The translations under genes and the position numbers were made by a program. A model generated the notes under the pieces. It ran no database searches and had not been told where the DNA came from. It was given only the letters and a program-made list of their open reading frames with translations. This document shows positions 31,452 to 32,046 of a stretch of DNA of 32,046 bases, piece after piece. The stretch spans positions 1 to 32,046 of the forward strand of contig NZ_CALHXD010000016.1 in NCBI RefSeq assembly GCF_938040115.1, read 5' to 3'. How positions within the stretch are numbered: the first letter of the stretch is position 1; every line of letters starts with the position of its first letter. The DNA comes from an uncultured Campylobacter sp. (GTDB lineage Bacteria; Campylobacterota; Campylobacteria; Campylobacterales; Campylobacteraceae).

Positions 31452-32046
31452 ATGACGCAAGAAGAACTTGACGCCTTGATGGCGGGCGATCTGGATGACG
31501 TCGTAGCTGCAGACGAGAGCGACGCGCAAGCTAGCGGAGATGAAAATTTAGACCTAAATGCTGCCGACAAAGAAGTAGTGGAGCGCAAAGATGATGATGT
31601 CAAATTTGACGGTGACTATAGAGCATCCTCAAACATATCGTGGCCTCCACCTCCTCCGACGGATGATCATAAGATGGTTCATCAGCTAGACGACGTCACG
31701 AAAGATAGCGAAGAAAAAGCCACGCAGATGTTTGACAAGCTCGATGCGATCAATAACTTCTCTATGGACGCGGAGAACGGACTTAGCGAGATTATCAGCG
31801 GTATAGAAGCTAATATCGAAATTTTTACCAAACTACATGAAAAATTCCCGAATATCGCCGCTTTTTCCGAGGCGCTCGAGAAAAATAACGCCCTAAAAAG
31901 CTCCGCCGAAATGACGCTAGATAACGTTAGAATGGCGGAAGATGAGATAATGATGGCGATGGATATGATGCAGTATCAAGACATCCACCGTCAAAAGATC
32001 GAGCGCGTTATCAACGTCATGCGCGCGCTTAGCAAGTATATGAGCA
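31452..32046 (+). CDS. cheZ: CheZ-type CheY-P phosphatase (cut by window end)
   Basis: 198 codons are visible and the frame is still open. Residues 92-198 form the long helical hairpin of CheZ. MMQYQDIHRQKIERVINVM keeps the catalytic pair of CheZ as Asp177 and Gln181 (DxxxQ, matching Asp143/Gln147 of E. coli). The N-terminus MTQEELDALMAG resembles the N-terminal motif of FliM/FliN/FliY that binds CheY-P. An acidic linker and a proline run (WPPPPP) follow. This is the Helicobacter/Campylobacter type of remote CheZ. The ATG has AGGAG upstream and a TATAAT box before that. The gene is divergent from the PHP phosphatase. Confidence 0.9.
   Translation, partial: MTQEELDALMAGDLDDVVAADESDAQASGDENLDLNAADKEVVERKDDDVKFDGDYRASSNISWPPPPPTDDHKMVHQLDDVTKDSEEKATQMFDKLDAINNFSMDAENGLSEIISGIEANIEIFTKLHEKFPNIAAFSEALEKNNALKSSAEMTLDNVRMAEDEIMMAMDMMQYQDIHRQKIERVINVMRALSKYMS

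Noticed and set aside
1..32046. Mobile elements, CRISPR array, prophage, riboswitch or rRNA
   Set aside because: I found no transposase, integrase, regularly spaced repeats, phage genes or rRNA sequence, and no leader that I recognise as a riboswitch.

Overview
The window looks like core chromosome of a Campylobacter species (Epsilonproteobacteria/Campylobacterota). The signs are the futalosine-pathway gene mqnC, a CheB without receiver domain next to CheR, a CheZ of the Helicobacter/Campylobacter type, a separate FlhB C-terminal paralogue (FlhX), frequent TTG starts, and gene neighbourhoods I recall from C. jejuni (rpiB-apt-dedA-pepA-ychF, lepB-folD beside hemL, mqnC-M16-recG, glnA beside cheZ). 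Base composition is richer in GC than C. jejuni and the hexamer AAATTT (often TCAAATTTGA) is everywhere, which fits the C. showae/rectus/curvus/concisus group. This placement is an inference; no species is proved. I see no insertion sequence, prophage or CRISPR array.

Layout. Positions 1-3651, all minus: a partial SAM methyltransferase, an AlkC-like DNA glycosylase, and a two-gene unit of a Cys-rich Sel1 protein and a lipoprotein, closed by a strong terminator. Positions 4101-8573, minus: a tightly overlapped operon rpiB, a coiled-coil membrane protein, apt, dedA, pepA, ychF. Positions 8684-11055, minus: folD, lepB and an M50 protease. Positions 11138-15104, plus: a monohaem cytochrome c, hemL, an AtpZ/I-like protein, a membrane protein with a long disordered insert and a YcaD-like transporter, nearly all with overlapping ends. 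Positions 15135-19074, plus: motility and chemotaxis genes (FliK-like, FlhX, a small membrane peptide, CheB, CheR). Positions 19221-23111: an MFS exporter and an NlpE-like lipoprotein (minus), a stomatin/NfeD pair and a YciI-like protein (plus), and a Cys/His-rich lipoprotein (minus) behind a perfect 30-base dyad. Positions 23509-27687, plus: mqnC, a zinc-ligand-less M16 protein and recG. Positions 28049-28820: nine tRNA genes on the minus strand behind a perfect consensus sigma-70 promoter. Positions 29030-31325, minus: glnA and a PHP-type phosphatase. From 31452, plus: cheZ, cut by the window end.

Most genes are housekeeping. The most unusual signals are (a) the AAATTT/TCAAATTTGA motif, which fills intergenic regions, forms inverted pairs at gene ends, and has built extra protein segments in RecG and in a membrane protein; it matches the RAATTY motif that marks DNA for uptake in C. 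jejuni; (b) the Cys/His-rich lipoprotein with its operator-like dyad; and (c) the tRNA array, with a 165-base duplication and two Glu(CTC)-type tRNAs.
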